Source of the DNA: Thermoplasmata archaeon
GTDB lineage: Archaea; Thermoplasmatota; Thermoplasmata; Lutacidiplasmatales; UBA184
Assembly: GCA_021798195.1 (NCBI GenBank)
Contig: JAJZYH010000002.1
Span: 1 to 64,000 of the forward strand
Length of the DNA: 64,000 nt
Direction: 5' to 3'
In this document: piece after piece, positions 43,733 through 52,678 of the stretch
Layout of the letters: every line of letters begins with the position of its first letter
Position numbering within the stretch: position 1 is the stretch's first letter
The notes under the pieces: model-generated
Database searches by the model: none
What the model was told of the DNA's origin: nothing
The model's input: only the letters and a program-made list of their open reading frames with translations
Position numbers and translations under genes: made by a program

Positions 43733-44992
43733 CTATCCCCCCGATGCCTGTGCCGCGCGGATGAGCCACTCCACGTAGACCTGGGTGCACGTGACCATGT
43801 CCGGGAGGAGGATGTACTCGCCGCGGGGAAGAGAGAACCCCACCCCGCCCTCCGGCAGGCGACCGGAGGGCCCGTAGTTCACCGCGGCGATGCCGAACCG
43901 GTTCAGAAGGGCCGCGTCCGAGTACCAGGTCACGAACCCGACCCTTGGAGGCGCCCCCGTGACGGCGGCATGGGCGGCCCCGAGGGTCGTTACGAGAGGG
44001 TGGGTCGCCGGAAGTTCCGTCCCCGGCTCCGTGACGTAGTAGGAGACGGAGGCCTCCAGCCCGGGGTCCTCGGCGTTCCAGCGCGCCACCTCCGCATCGA
44101 GGTCATGCGCCAGTTGGGCCGGCGTCATCGGGGGCGGGGTGCGGACGTCGAAGAACATCTCGCACGAAGGCGGGGTCCGGGCGGCACGCCACGGCCAACC
44201 CCCCTCCACCGCGGCGAGGTTCACCACCCCCGGAATGCCCTCGTGTACCGCACCTTCCTGGAAGCGTCGCCTCCAGGCCTGCCAGCGGGGATAGACCCGT
44301 TCCGCCCACGTCTCGATGGCGTTCCGCTTTCCGGAGGACCAGGCGGTATGGATGATGTCGCCCGAGACGGAGAGCCGGACCCAGACCGTTCCGAAGTGAC
44401 CCCGGATCAGTTCGAGGCCCGTGGGCTCCCCCAGGATCGCCCAGTCCGCCGACAATCCGTGCCCGATGAGGTACTGCGTGCCCCGACCGTAGCCACGGTA
44501 CGAGGGTCCCTGGAAGCGACCCACGGGGGATTTCTCGATCTCCCCCACCACGCCCGCCACGGTGACTTCCCCCGGGAGGTCGATCCCCTCCTCCTGGAGG
44601 GCCTTGATGGCTCCCAGATAGCAGGCCAGTGCCCCCTTCATGTTGAACGTCCCCATGCCCACGAGGACGTCCCCGTCCCGGACCGTCCGGGTCCGGTAAC
44701 CGGCCCCCGATAGCTCCTCCTCGGTCCCGGCGAAGGAGGTGTCCAGATGCCCGTCGAAGAGGGTCCGGATGCCCCTTCCCGTGCCCTTCCATCGGCCCAC
44801 GGCATTGGGACGGCCGGCCTCGACCTCCTGCAATTCCACCTCCATCCCCAGACGCCGCATCTCTTCCCCGTACGCCCGGGCCACCTCCGCCTCTGAGCCG
44901 GTGGGGCTCGGGATGTCCACCAGGAGTTGCGTCATCCGCGCGAGGTACTCCTTGTCCACCCGCCCCCGGGCCGATGCGGCGTCGAGGGTCAT
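43733..44992 (-). CDS. M20-family metallohydrolase homologue with unusual metal-ligand residues
   Basis: A 419-residue protein of the ArgE/DapE/CPG2 (M20) family, two-domain with a lid insertion. The first ligand motif FDGHLDT (His82) is normal, but the position of the bridging Asp reads GTFNMKG (Asn117), the usual Glu-Glu pair reads GEIEK (Glu151, Glu153), GEPT (Glu189) is kept, and the C-terminal His region reads FSLPRGEYI with no His. It may use one metal or act differently from a peptidase; an amide or N-carbamoyl substrate would suit the hydantoinase context. ATG 44992 overlaps the upstream hydroxylase TGA. Confidence 0.82.
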   Translation of the reverse strand: MTLDAASARGRVDKEYLARMTQLLVDIPSPTGSEAEVARAYGEEMRRLGMEVELQEVEAGRPNAVGRWKGTGRGIRTLFDGHLDTSFAGTEEELSGAGYRTRTVRDGDVLVGMGTFNMKGALACYLGAIKALQEEGIDLPGEVTVAGVVGEIEKSPVGRFQGPSYRGYGRGTQYLIGHGLSADWAILGEPTGLELIRGHFGTVWVRLSVSGDIIHTAWSSGKRNAIETWAERVYPRWQAWRRRFQEGAVHEGIPGVVNLAAVEGGWPWRAARTPPSCEMFFDVRTPPPMTPAQLAHDLDAEVARWNAEDPGLEASVSYYVTEPGTELPATHPLVTTLGAAHAAVTGAPPRVGFVTWYSDAALLNRFGIAAVNYGPSGRLPEGGVGFSLPRGEYILLPDMVTCTQVYVEWLIRAAQASGG

Positions 44993-47376
44993 GCTCCCGT
45001 TCCCTCCCGGCCCGCCCGCCGGGATTGCGCCGACGAGATCCAACCATGCACCCGTTCCGGTGTGAGGGGGGTTTCGTTCACCTCGATGTCCCAGGGGGCC
45101 AGCGCGTCCTCGAGGGCCCCGGCAAGGGCCGCCGGTGCCCCGATGGAGCCTCCTTCCCCCAATCCCTTGAAGCCCCCGGGGTTACGGGAAGGCGTCTCCA
45201 GGCTCTCCACCTCGACGTTGGGGACGTCCATGGAGGTGGGCAAGAGATAGTCCTGGAACGTGGAGGAGAGGAGCTGACCCTCGGGGCTGTACCGGAGCTC
45301 CTCGAAGATCGTCCCGCCGATCCCGTGGGCCACGGCCCCGTGGACCTGGCCGTGGGCCGTGCGGGGGTTCACCAGACGGCCGGCATCATCGATCACCACG
45401 TACTTGAGGATCGAAAGGCGTCCCGTCTCCGGGTCCACCTCCACCATGGCCAGGTGCGCGGCGTAGCTGCATGTGGTGTTGGTGACCGGCTCGTACCGGG
45501 CGGTCACCTCGAGCCCAGGCTCCATTCCCTCGGGGAGAAGGGAAGGCATGCGGATGGCGATGGTCGCCACCTCCTCCACCGTCAGGGTCCTCGGGCTCCC
45601 CGCCGCCCGGAAGACTCCCTGGGAGAGGCCCACGGACTCCACCGGCACCCCGAGGCGGTGGGCGGCGATGGCAAGGAGCTTCTCCTTGAGGCGGCGCGCA
45701 GCGAGGATGCACGCACCTCCTCCGGTGACCGTCCCCCGGCTCGCCCAGGCCCCGAAGCCGTACGGCGCCAGTGACGTGTCCCCCTGGCGGACCACCACGT
45801 CGTCCAGGGGGATCCCCAGCTCATCGGCGGTGATCTGGGCGAAGATGGTCTCGTGGGATTGGCCCGTGCTGAGGAGACCCGTGGCCACGGTGACCTTGCC
45901 CGAAGGGTCCATGCGCAATGTGGCCGCCTCATACCCTCCGACCTCCCAACCCAGGTTCTTCAGGAGTTGGCCCGAACCGGGCGCGGTGTACTCGACGTAC
46001 ATCGAGAGGCCGACCCCCACGAGCCGCCCATTCCGCCGAAGGGCCTCCTGGGTCGCCCGGAAGCGCTGGTACCCTCCCAGCTCCAGGAGCCGGGAGAAGG
46101 CCCGCGGATAGTCTCCACTGTCGTAGGTGATGCCATGGATCGAGGTGTACGGCATCTCGGAGGGACCGATGAGGTTCCGCCGCCGGAGCTCCGCGGGGTC
46201 CAAACGCAGCTCTCGGGCCGCCCGGTCGAGGAGCCTCTCGATCACGAGGGTCCCCACGGGACGGCCGAACCCACGGTGGGGACCGTAGGGTCCCTTGTTG
46301 GTCACCACGCACGAGAGATCGTAGGAATAGTGCCGCAGCCGGTAGGGACCGGGCAGGTGCAGGGCCGAGAGGAACGCAGGCTGGACCTCCGTCCAAAAGG
46401 TGCCATAGACACCGAAATCCGCCACGATGCGGTCTCGGATGGCCAGGAGGGTGCCATCCGGAAGGAACGCTCCCTCGATGTCGTGGACCTGTTGGCGGGC
46501 GTGACCCGCCACGAGGAGATGCTCGGAGCGGGTCTCGATCCACTTGACGGCCTTCCCCAGGCGGTGGGCGAGGTAGCAGGTGACGAGCTCGTCAGGGAAG
46601 ATGGCGGACTTGATCCCGAACCCTCCGCCCACGTTCCCTGCGGTCACCCGGATCCGGTGCTCCGGTATCCCCAGGACCTGGCTCGTCAGCGTCCCGAAGA
46701 CGTGGGGGAACTGCGTCGACGCCCAGATGCGGAGATCCCCCGTCCCCCGTTCATAGGACGCCACCACGCCCCGGTTCTCCATGGGGACCGGGGAATACCG
46801 GTGGCTCACGACCCTCGTGGCGACCTTCACCGCATCGGGCCGTTGGAACTGGCCGTCCGGGTCACCGCCCCGGAAGGCGCGGTGGATGAGCAGGTTGTCC
46901 TTCCACTCCGGGTAGAGCCTCGGGGAGCTGGGGGAGAGGGCGCTTTCCGCGTCCACCACGGGAGGAAGCGGTACGTAATCCACATCGATGGACTCCGCGG
47001 CGTCCCGGGCGAGGTACGGGTCGGTGGCCACCACGGCCGCCACCGGCTCCCCCACATAGAGGACCCGATCCCGCGCCAGGAGGGGACGCGGCGGAGTACG
47101 CAGGTCCGGGAGCTTCATCCACGTCGGGATCTGGAGGTCCAGGTCCGCTCCGGTGAGGATGTGCACGACCCCGGCCTGCTGACGGGCGCTCGACGTGTCC
47201 ACACCCTTCACCAGTGCGTGGGCATAGGGGGAGCGCAGGAAGGCAACGTGCAGGAGGCCCGGGAGGTGGACGTCGTCCACGAAAGTGCCCTGCCCCCGGA
47301 CCAGGGTCAGGTCTTCTCTCCGCGGCAGGCTCCGACCCACCAGGGCTTCCGTGGATCGCGCGATCACTTCGGCCAA
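44989..47376 (-). CDS. Second molybdenum hydroxylase large subunit (CoxL/XdhA family)
   Basis: 795 residues, homologous in architecture to the large subunit at 35771 but clearly divergent. Hammerhead start RGQGTFVDDV, YVGEPVAAVVA, molybdopterin segment GNVGGGFGIK, a substrate-loop reading GPHRGFGRP (again not AYRCSFR), and the catalytic Glu in GLGEGG. No FeS or FAD subunit is adjacent, so it may borrow those at 38221-39608 or be fed elsewhere. The frame starts at TTG 47376; GTG 47367 is equally likely. It is the first gene of an operon with the M20-like and MaoC-like genes. Confidence 0.88.
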   Translation of the reverse strand: MAEVIARSTEALVGRSLPRREDLTLVRGQGTFVDDVHLPGLLHVAFLRSPYAHALVKGVDTSSARQQAGVVHILTGADLDLQIPTWMKLPDLRTPPRPLLARDRVLYVGEPVAAVVATDPYLARDAAESIDVDYVPLPPVVDAESALSPSSPRLYPEWKDNLLIHRAFRGGDPDGQFQRPDAVKVATRVVSHRYSPVPMENRGVVASYERGTGDLRIWASTQFPHVFGTLTSQVLGIPEHRIRVTAGNVGGGFGIKSAIFPDELVTCYLAHRLGKAVKWIETRSEHLLVAGHARQQVHDIEGAFLPDGTLLAIRDRIVADFGVYGTFWTEVQPAFLSALHLPGPYRLRHYSYDLSCVVTNKGPYGPHRGFGRPVGTLVIERLLDRAARELRLDPAELRRRNLIGPSEMPYTSIHGITYDSGDYPRAFSRLLELGGYQRFRATQEALRRNGRLVGVGLSMYVEYTAPGSGQLLKNLGWEVGGYEAATLRMDPSGKVTVATGLLSTGQSHETIFAQITADELGIPLDDVVVRQGDTSLAPYGFGAWASRGTVTGGGACILAARRLKEKLLAIAAHRLGVPVESVGLSQGVFRAAGSPRTLTVEEVATIAIRMPSLLPEGMEPGLEVTARYEPVTNTTCSYAAHLAMVEVDPETGRLSILKYVVIDDAGRLVNPRTAHGQVHGAVAHGIGGTIFEELRYSPEGQLLSSTFQDYLLPTSMDVPNVEVESLETPSRNPGGFKGLGEGGSIGAPAALAGALEDALAPWDIEVNETPLTPERVHGWISSAQSRRAGREGTGA

Positions 47377-47446
47377 CTATCTCAACCCCGCCCCGGTCCG
47401 GAGCCGCGCTCCCTGGACATCTGGATCCCCGCTCCCCATCCATTGG

Positions 47447-47457
47447 GAATAGTTAAG
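47447..47457 (-). promoter_or_regulatory. TATA-like box upstream of the second hydroxylase operon
   Basis: The minus strand reads CCTTAACTATT, centred about 76 nt upstream of the TTG at 47376, with a perfect palindrome 10 nt further upstream. Confidence 0.45.
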
Positions 47458-47466
47458 GTGAGGCAT

Positions 47467-47489
47467 CCGGCGCGGCCCGGCCGCGCCGG
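47467..47489. promoter_or_regulatory. Perfect 11-bp inverted repeat, candidate operator
   Basis: CCGGCGCGGCC and its exact complement GGCCGCGCCGG flank one base (47478). It lies 10-42 nt upstream of the TATA-like element that precedes the second molybdenum hydroxylase operon and 135 nt beyond the threonine-synthase-like stop. The site could be a dimeric regulator operator, or less likely a hairpin in RNA. No T-run follows on either strand. Confidence 0.5.
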
Positions 47490-47623
47490 CCACGGTGCCC
47501 GGGGGTTCTTCGCCCCACCGGATCCCCCCGTCGGGCCCCTCCGGTAAATCCGTATCCACCGGCGCGACGGGGTGCGGATACCCCGCCCCGACCAACCGTG
47601 GGACCGCCGCCCTCGGGTCCCCA

Positions 47624-48856
47624 TCACGGGGCGGGCCGGCTCCTCGGTTCCCCATGTGTTCCGTGAAAGAGGCCCGCATCGATCTCCGAGATCTCGCGGC
47701 TCGCCTCGGGGGCGCTTCCCACCATGTCGGCGGGATGGTCCTTGAACCCCAGGCCCGTGAGGATCACCGCCACGGTGTCGCCCGGGCCCAGCTGCCCCGA
47801 GGTCCGGAGGGATTCCAGTGCGGCCACCGTGGTGGCGGAGGAAACCTCGCAGAAGATCCCCTCCCGAGCGGCAATCCGCCTCTGGGCGGCGAGAATGGCT
47901 GCGTCGGGAACCGCGATGGCGGTCCCCGCGCTCTCGCGGAGCGCCTGGAGCGCGTGCTCCCCCCCGAACGTGACCCGGAGGGCTCCCGCGACCGTGTCGG
48001 CCCGAGTCCCCCGGAGAACCTCCTCGTGACCCGCGAGGAACGAGGTGACCAGAGGGCTCGCACCCTCGCCCTGGACGGCGATCATCCGGGGGGTCGCCGG
48101 AATGAGCCCGGCCTCCCGAAGCTCGGAGAATCCCTTGTGGATGCCGTAGAGCAGGTCCCCACCGGCCACGGGGACAAGGACCGCATCGGGCAACGGGCCC
48201 TGGAGGGCCATCTCGTAGGCGATGGTCTTCATCGCGTCGACCAGGAGGGGATTCCAGGGGGCCCAGACAAAGAGGTTCGCAAAGTCCGGGGCGGCCCGCC
48301 CCGCCGCACGGAGGGCCTGCGTCAGGGTGTCCTCCGTGTCGAAGAGATGACGGACCGGTACGATGCGGGCCCCGTACATCCCGATCTGCATCCGCTTGGA
48401 GGCGGTGATGTCTTCCCGGGCCATCACCACGCAGGGGAGTCCCGCGCGGGCGCAGTAGGCGGCGATGGCCGACGCGGCATTCCCGCTGGAGGCGGTAAAG
48501 ACGCCCCGGGCCCCCCGGGTGCGGGCCAGGCTGACCCCCAGGGCCGCCGCACGATCCTTGAACGAGCCCGTGGGATTGGTCCCTTCCAGCTTGGCCAGGA
48601 GGTGCGGGAGCCCCACCTCCCGACCCAGATGGGCAAGGGGTACGTAGGGGGTGGATCCCTCCCCCAGGCTCGTCCGGAACGCGTCCGGGACGGGAGGCAG
48701 GACTTCCTGGAACTCCCAGAGGGATCGGGTGCCCATGGTCCCCCACCGGTACCCCTTCATGGAGTACCGGGCGCTCAGGATCCCCTGGCAGTTCCCGCAA
48801 CGTCCCAGAGTGTCCGGGGGGGATTCGCGCCCGCAGCGAAGGCACTCGAGCGCCAC
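47624..48856 (-). CDS. Threonine synthase-like PLP enzyme
   Basis: A 410-residue fold-type II PLP enzyme. An N-terminal zinc ribbon (CLRC...CGNC) typical of archaeal threonine synthases precedes the core, with PLP Lys in NPTGSFKDRAA, phosphate-cradle SSGNAASA and VPVAGGDLLYG. The usual product is threonine from O-phosphohomoserine, but related enzymes deaminate or replace beta substituents; the catabolic neighbours leave both open. The GTG at 48856 gives the ribbon as N-terminus. It lies 82 nt after the class V aminotransferase. Confidence 0.82.
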   Translation of the reverse strand: MALECLRCGRESPPDTLGRCGNCQGILSARYSMKGYRWGTMGTRSLWEFQEVLPPVPDAFRTSLGEGSTPYVPLAHLGREVGLPHLLAKLEGTNPTGSFKDRAAALGVSLARTRGARGVFTASSGNAASAIAAYCARAGLPCVVMAREDITASKRMQIGMYGARIVPVRHLFDTEDTLTQALRAAGRAAPDFANLFVWAPWNPLLVDAMKTIAYEMALQGPLPDAVLVPVAGGDLLYGIHKGFSELREAGLIPATPRMIAVQGEGASPLVTSFLAGHEEVLRGTRADTVAGALRVTFGGEHALQALRESAGTAIAVPDAAILAAQRRIAAREGIFCEVSSATTVAALESLRTSGQLGPGDTVAVILTGLGFKDHPADMVGSAPEASREISEIDAGLFHGTHGEPRSRPAP

Positions 48857-48938
48857 CCACCGGGAAGGTCCGTTCCCGGGTCGCACCGTTCCTGGCCCCG
48901 GGGCCTCTCGGGAGACCGGGGAGGGATGCGGCAACCCC

Positions 48939-50075
48939 CTACCCTCCTTTCTGGAGTTCCGAGATGCGCACCAGGGCACGTTCCATATCGTCGCGGGTAT
49001 TGTAGAAGTGCGGTGCGAGCCGCAATCCCACTCCCCGGCTGGAGGTGATGATCCCCTCCTGGCGAAGGCGATTCTCGAATCCATGGGGGTCCCGGACCAC
49101 GAGGGAGACCACCGCCCCCCGCTGGGAGGGCTCCTCCGGAGTGATGGTGGCGAGCCCCAGGTCCCGCGCCCGGTCAATGGCGTACTGGGTGAGGGCCGCG
49201 ATCCGCTGCGAGATGGCCGTCACGCCCATCTCGAGGATGATCCGCATCCCCGCGATACCGGCGTAGAGCGCGGGAACGGGCCAGGTGCCCGTCTGGAACC
49301 GATCGGCGGTGGAGACGAAATCCAGTTCCTCCGGTCCGAACCGGAAGGGGTCCTTCTGGGAGAACCAGCCGATGACCGTGGGTTCCAGGTGGGGGATGAG
49401 GTCCTGCCGGACGTAGAGGTACGCGAGGCCGGGGACCCCCAGGAGGTACTTGAGCGTCCCCGCCGCAAGATAGTCGACCCCTTCGCGATGCACGTCCAGC
49501 GGGAGGGTCCCCAGGGACTGGTAGGCATCCACGTAGAATTCCGCGCCGGCGGAATGTGCGATCTCCCGAAGGGCCCCCAGGTCCTGGCGGAGGCCATTGA
49601 TCGACGACACGTGGATGCCCGAGAGGAGCCGCGTGGAAGGACCCGTCACCTTCCGGTACTCGGAGGGGTCCAGGCGGTAACTCTGGTGATGCAAGGTCCT
49701 CACGCGCGCCCCGTAGCGACGTTGGGCAAGGAAGACGTGGTTCGTGGTGGGATATTCGAGGTCGCTCACCACGATCTCGTTCCGCTCCTCGTAGTGGAAG
49801 GCGCTCAGGAGGCCCGCGAGGGCGGTGGAGACGGAGAAGTTCGGGGCCACCTCCTCCGCCGTTGCCCCGATCAACCGACCGAAGAGTGCCTTCCCTTCCC
49901 CGACGCGTTCCATCCACATGTCCCACGGGTTCCCGAATTCCTCCAGATCCGTCTCGTATCGCCGCAGTGCGGCGATCATTCCCTCGTGGAGGGGAGAATG
50001 CGAACAGGCGGCGAGGTAGGTGTGGGAGGTACGGAGCCGAAACGGAGCCTCACGGGGGGAAGACATGGCCGGCAT
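48939..50075 (-). CDS. Class V aminotransferase / cysteine desulfurase-fold PLP enzyme
   Basis: A 378-residue fold-type I enzyme. The PLP Lys is in AAGTLKYLLG, the cofactor-stacking region is YVDAYQSLGTLPLD, and the C-terminal domain ends normally (VGLRLAPHFYNTRDD). The active-site loop contains no desulfurase-type Cys, so it is not an IscS/SufS; kynureninase-like or isopenicillin-epimerase-like activity on an amino acid is more in keeping. ATG 50075 is placed 27 nt from a TATA box. It probably forms a transcript with the threonine-synthase-like gene. Confidence 0.8.
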   Translation of the reverse strand: MPAMSSPREAPFRLRTSHTYLAACSHSPLHEGMIAALRRYETDLEEFGNPWDMWMERVGEGKALFGRLIGATAEEVAPNFSVSTALAGLLSAFHYEERNEIVVSDLEYPTTNHVFLAQRRYGARVRTLHHQSYRLDPSEYRKVTGPSTRLLSGIHVSSINGLRQDLGALREIAHSAGAEFYVDAYQSLGTLPLDVHREGVDYLAAGTLKYLLGVPGLAYLYVRQDLIPHLEPTVIGWFSQKDPFRFGPEELDFVSTADRFQTGTWPVPALYAGIAGMRIILEMGVTAISQRIAALTQYAIDRARDLGLATITPEEPSQRGAVVSLVVRDPHGFENRLRQEGIITSSRGVGLRLAPHFYNTRDDMERALVRISELQKGG

Positions 50076-50097
50076 GGCCACTGCAATCATGTTCCCC

Positions 50098-50106
50098 TCA
50101 TTACGG
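50098..50106 (-). promoter_or_regulatory. TATA-like box of the class V aminotransferase
   Basis: The minus strand reads CCGTAATGA, centred 27 nt upstream of ATG 50075; leaderless spacing. Confidence 0.45.
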
Positions 50107-50249
50107 GTTCCATCCGCGGAGGGAGGTTTGGGGCGCAGGGGCCGGTTCCGCGCCGGAGCGGAGAGGCGGGGAAGCCGCCCGGGGCACCGGTTCCCGATGC
50201 CGGGGCGGGTCCGTCAGTGGCGCGTGCGTCTTGACAAACAGCGGCAGGG

Positions 50250-50258
50250 GTTTATATG
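50250..50258 (+). promoter_or_regulatory. TATA box of the APC permease
   Basis: GTTTATATG, a near-consensus archaeal TATA box, centred 25 nt upstream of ATG 50279. It fixes the start inside a much longer open frame. Confidence 0.7.
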
Positions 50259-50278
50259 TGAACCACGTGCCCCTGCGC

Positions 50279-51733
50279 ATGGCCACCGCCAGCGAGCCTG
50301 TGACCCTCCGCGCGAACACCGTGGGAACGTTCGGACTCCTATTTCAGGCCATGGGCCAGGAGGCGCCCATCGCCATCTTCGCGGGATCCATCACGGGGGC
50401 GGCCGCGTACGCCCTGGGCGCCACGCCCCTCGCCTTCATCCTCGGGATGCTGGCCTCGCTCCTCGCGGCCAACACCATCTACCAGTACGCCAAGAAGGTC
50501 GCCAACGCCGGAGGGTACTACGCCTACGTCGCCGATGGCATGGGCTCGTACAGCGCGGCCTTCACCGCCTACATGTACATCATCTATCAGGTCCTGAACA
50601 TCGCCTTCATCATCCTGATCTATCTCTGGACCTTCTCCCTCTCCATCAATGTCATCCTGAGCACCAACCTTCCCGGGTGGGCGGGCATCCCCTTCGTGGC
50701 GCTGGAGAGCCTGGCGGTCTTCATCACCGTCTACCTGGGACTCCGCCCGTCGGTGCGGGTCCTCACGGTCTTCGGGCTCGTGGAATCCGCGGTGGTCATC
50801 GCCTTCTCCACGGTCATCATCGCGCACGCCCCCGTGAACTCGCTGGCGCCGTTCACCTTCACCGTGCCTCCGGGGGCCGGGGGAGTCTTCCTCGGGTTCG
50901 TGACGGGCAGCTACTTCGCCTATGCGGGGTACGGGTCCATCGTCCCGCTGGGGGAAGAGGCGAGGGCCCCCAAGAAGACCATCGGGAAGGCGGTGGTGAT
51001 CCTCCTCCTCATCATCGGCGCCATCTACATTTACGCCGCCTACGCGCAGGTGGTGGGATGGGGGATCCCCAACATGGCGAGCTTCGCGGGATCGGGCCTG
51101 CCGGGGGCCTTCCTGGCCCAGCAGGACATCGGGCTCTGGGCCGCCGCCCTGGTCATCATCCTCTATAACCTCGTCATGTTCACACCTCTCGTGGCCATGG
51201 CCACCGGGCTCTCCCGGACAGCCTACGCCATGGGCCGCGACGGCCTTCTGCCCAAGGCGTTCGCCCACCTCCATCCCCGCCACCGGACCCCCACCACGGC
51301 CCTCTGGATCTTCGCCCTCGCGGCCTCGGTCCTCGCCATTCTCGTGGCCACGGTGTTTGACCTGCTCTACGGGTTCGTGAACGGCGTCTTCGATGCCTGG
51401 TTGATCCTCCTCACGGCCTCCACTCTGGCCACCCTGACCATCCACATCCTCGCCAACACGGCCCTCACCGCCTCCCTTCGGAAGACGGGGGTCCGTGCGT
51501 CGGCCATCTTCACCCACGTGGTGGTGCCCCTCCTGTCCAGCGCGGTGATCATCGCGGTCATCTACTACGCCGTCCAGTCGGGGATCGCCTACCCGATCCT
51601 CCTGGGACCGTTGGGTTTCGTGGGGGTGAGCCTCGCGATCATCCTCATCATCGCGGCACGGCGCAAGGTCGTGAGGAACCTTCGGCTCGCCCCGGGGCTA
51701 CGGGAGACTCCCCTACCCGCCTCGGAACCCTAG
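50279..51733 (+). CDS. APC-superfamily amino acid permease
   Basis: A 484-residue transporter with about twelve helices. The APC hallmarks are the glycine-rich unwound TM1 region (AIFAGSITGAAAYA), KKVANAGGYYAYVADGMG after TM2, and YGSIVPLGEEARAPKKTIGKA in TM6-loop, the signature of amino acid/polyamine permeases. It imports an amino acid or related amine, matching adjacent PLP enzymes. Transcript is leaderless from the TATA box at 50250. Confidence 0.9.
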   Translation: MATASEPVTLRANTVGTFGLLFQAMGQEAPIAIFAGSITGAAAYALGATPLAFILGMLASLLAANTIYQYAKKVANAGGYYAYVADGMGSYSAAFTAYMYIIYQVLNIAFIILIYLWTFSLSINVILSTNLPGWAGIPFVALESLAVFITVYLGLRPSVRVLTVFGLVESAVVIAFSTVIIAHAPVNSLAPFTFTVPPGAGGVFLGFVTGSYFAYAGYGSIVPLGEEARAPKKTIGKAVVILLLIIGAIYIYAAYAQVVGWGIPNMASFAGSGLPGAFLAQQDIGLWAAALVIILYNLVMFTPLVAMATGLSRTAYAMGRDGLLPKAFAHLHPRHRTPTTALWIFALAASVLAILVATVFDLLYGFVNGVFDAWLILLTASTLATLTIHILANTALTASLRKTGVRASAIFTHVVVPLLSSAVIIAVIYYAVQSGIAYPILLGPLGFVGVSLAIILIIAARRKVVRNLRLAPGLRETPLPASEP

Positions 51734-51803
51734 GGGGGCGACTCGCCCCGCGACGGTGGGTCTCCCCCTCGCATTCCCGTAAGGACCCCGGGGCGTTCCT
51801 CCG

Positions 51804-52676
51804 TCAGTACGTGGCCAGTGTCCCATCGACCCGTACCCTTCGGAGCGTCCACCGGAAGAAAGCGAGCCCCAGGGGGATGGTGATCGCGGTGTACACGGTC
51901 ATCCAGATCAGGTCCGTGGCCACGCCGCCGAGGCCCACGCCGCTCAGGAGGGACGCCCGGACCGCGCTCAGGCCGAAGTTCAGCGGGACCAGGTAGGAGA
52001 TCCAGGCCACGCTCCGGGGCAGGAAGCTCACCGGGAAGAACACGCCGCCGAACAGCTCGGTGTACAGCGTGAGGAACACGGCGATGGGGTTCCCCTGCTT
52101 GGTCCACAGGATGAACGAGGAGGCCAGGATGGCCATCCCCAGGTTGCTCGTGACCAACAGCACTCCGGAAACGATGAGGGCGGCCCACGAGACCGCGAGG
52201 TGGACCCCCAGGAACCCCACCCCGATGCCGAGGATCACTCCCATGGCCAGGACGTTCAACATGAGCCCGAAGACCATGGAGTAGGCGAGGACGGCGCCGG
52301 GCGACGTGGGCGACAGAAGGAGGTGCTCCAGGGTCCCCATCATCTGTTCCGAGCGGATCCTCTGGGCGAGCGTCCCATAGAGGCTGGTCACGAACCCCTG
52401 GAAGGCGAGCCCCACCACGAAGAAGGCGACATAGCTCTCGGGGCTCCCCGCAAACGCGGTGCCGGACGTGGGATTCGTGAGGTAACCGGCCAGCACGAAA
52501 TAGAAGAACACCGGGATCACCCAACCCAGGATGGTGAGGAACACCTGCGCCCGGTAGCTGAACCAGACCGCCCACCCCCGGAGGAAGGTGAAGAGGTAGG
52601 TCTTCCGGAGCACGTCCAGCACGGGATCGAGCCGCGCGCTCCTCGGAGCAGAGGGGAAGGAAGGAGGAGCTTCCAC
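51804..52676 (-). CDS. ABC-2 type transporter permease
   Basis: 290 residues with six transmembrane helices and the ABC-2 pattern: cytoplasmic N-terminus, coupling segment RIRSEQMMGTLEHLLLSPTSP after TM2, and a final pair of helices with PLNFGLSAVR. Exporter family for drugs, lipids or polysaccharides. The GTG lies 2 nt after the stop of the ATPase gene, so the two encode one transporter. Confidence 0.88.
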   Translation of the reverse strand: MEAPPSFPSAPRSARLDPVLDVLRKTYLFTFLRGWAVWFSYRAQVFLTILGWVIPVFFYFVLAGYLTNPTSGTAFAGSPESYVAFFVVGLAFQGFVTSLYGTLAQRIRSEQMMGTLEHLLLSPTSPGAVLAYSMVFGLMLNVLAMGVILGIGVGFLGVHLAVSWAALIVSGVLLVTSNLGMAILASSFILWTKQGNPIAVFLTLYTELFGGVFFPVSFLPRSVAWISYLVPLNFGLSAVRASLLSGVGLGGVATDLIWMTVYTAITIPLGLAFFRWTLRRVRVDGTLATY

Positions 52677-52678
52677 GG

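Noticed and set aside
43733-44992. Straightforward acetylornithine deacetylase or succinyl-diaminopimelate desuccinylase
   Set aside because: Several metal-ligand positions differ and no arginine or lysine biosynthesis gene is adjacent.
48939-50075. Cysteine desulfurase (IscS/SufS)
   Set aside because: The PLP Lys and fold match class V enzymes, but the loop with the catalytic Cys is missing and no Fe-S assembly genes are adjacent.
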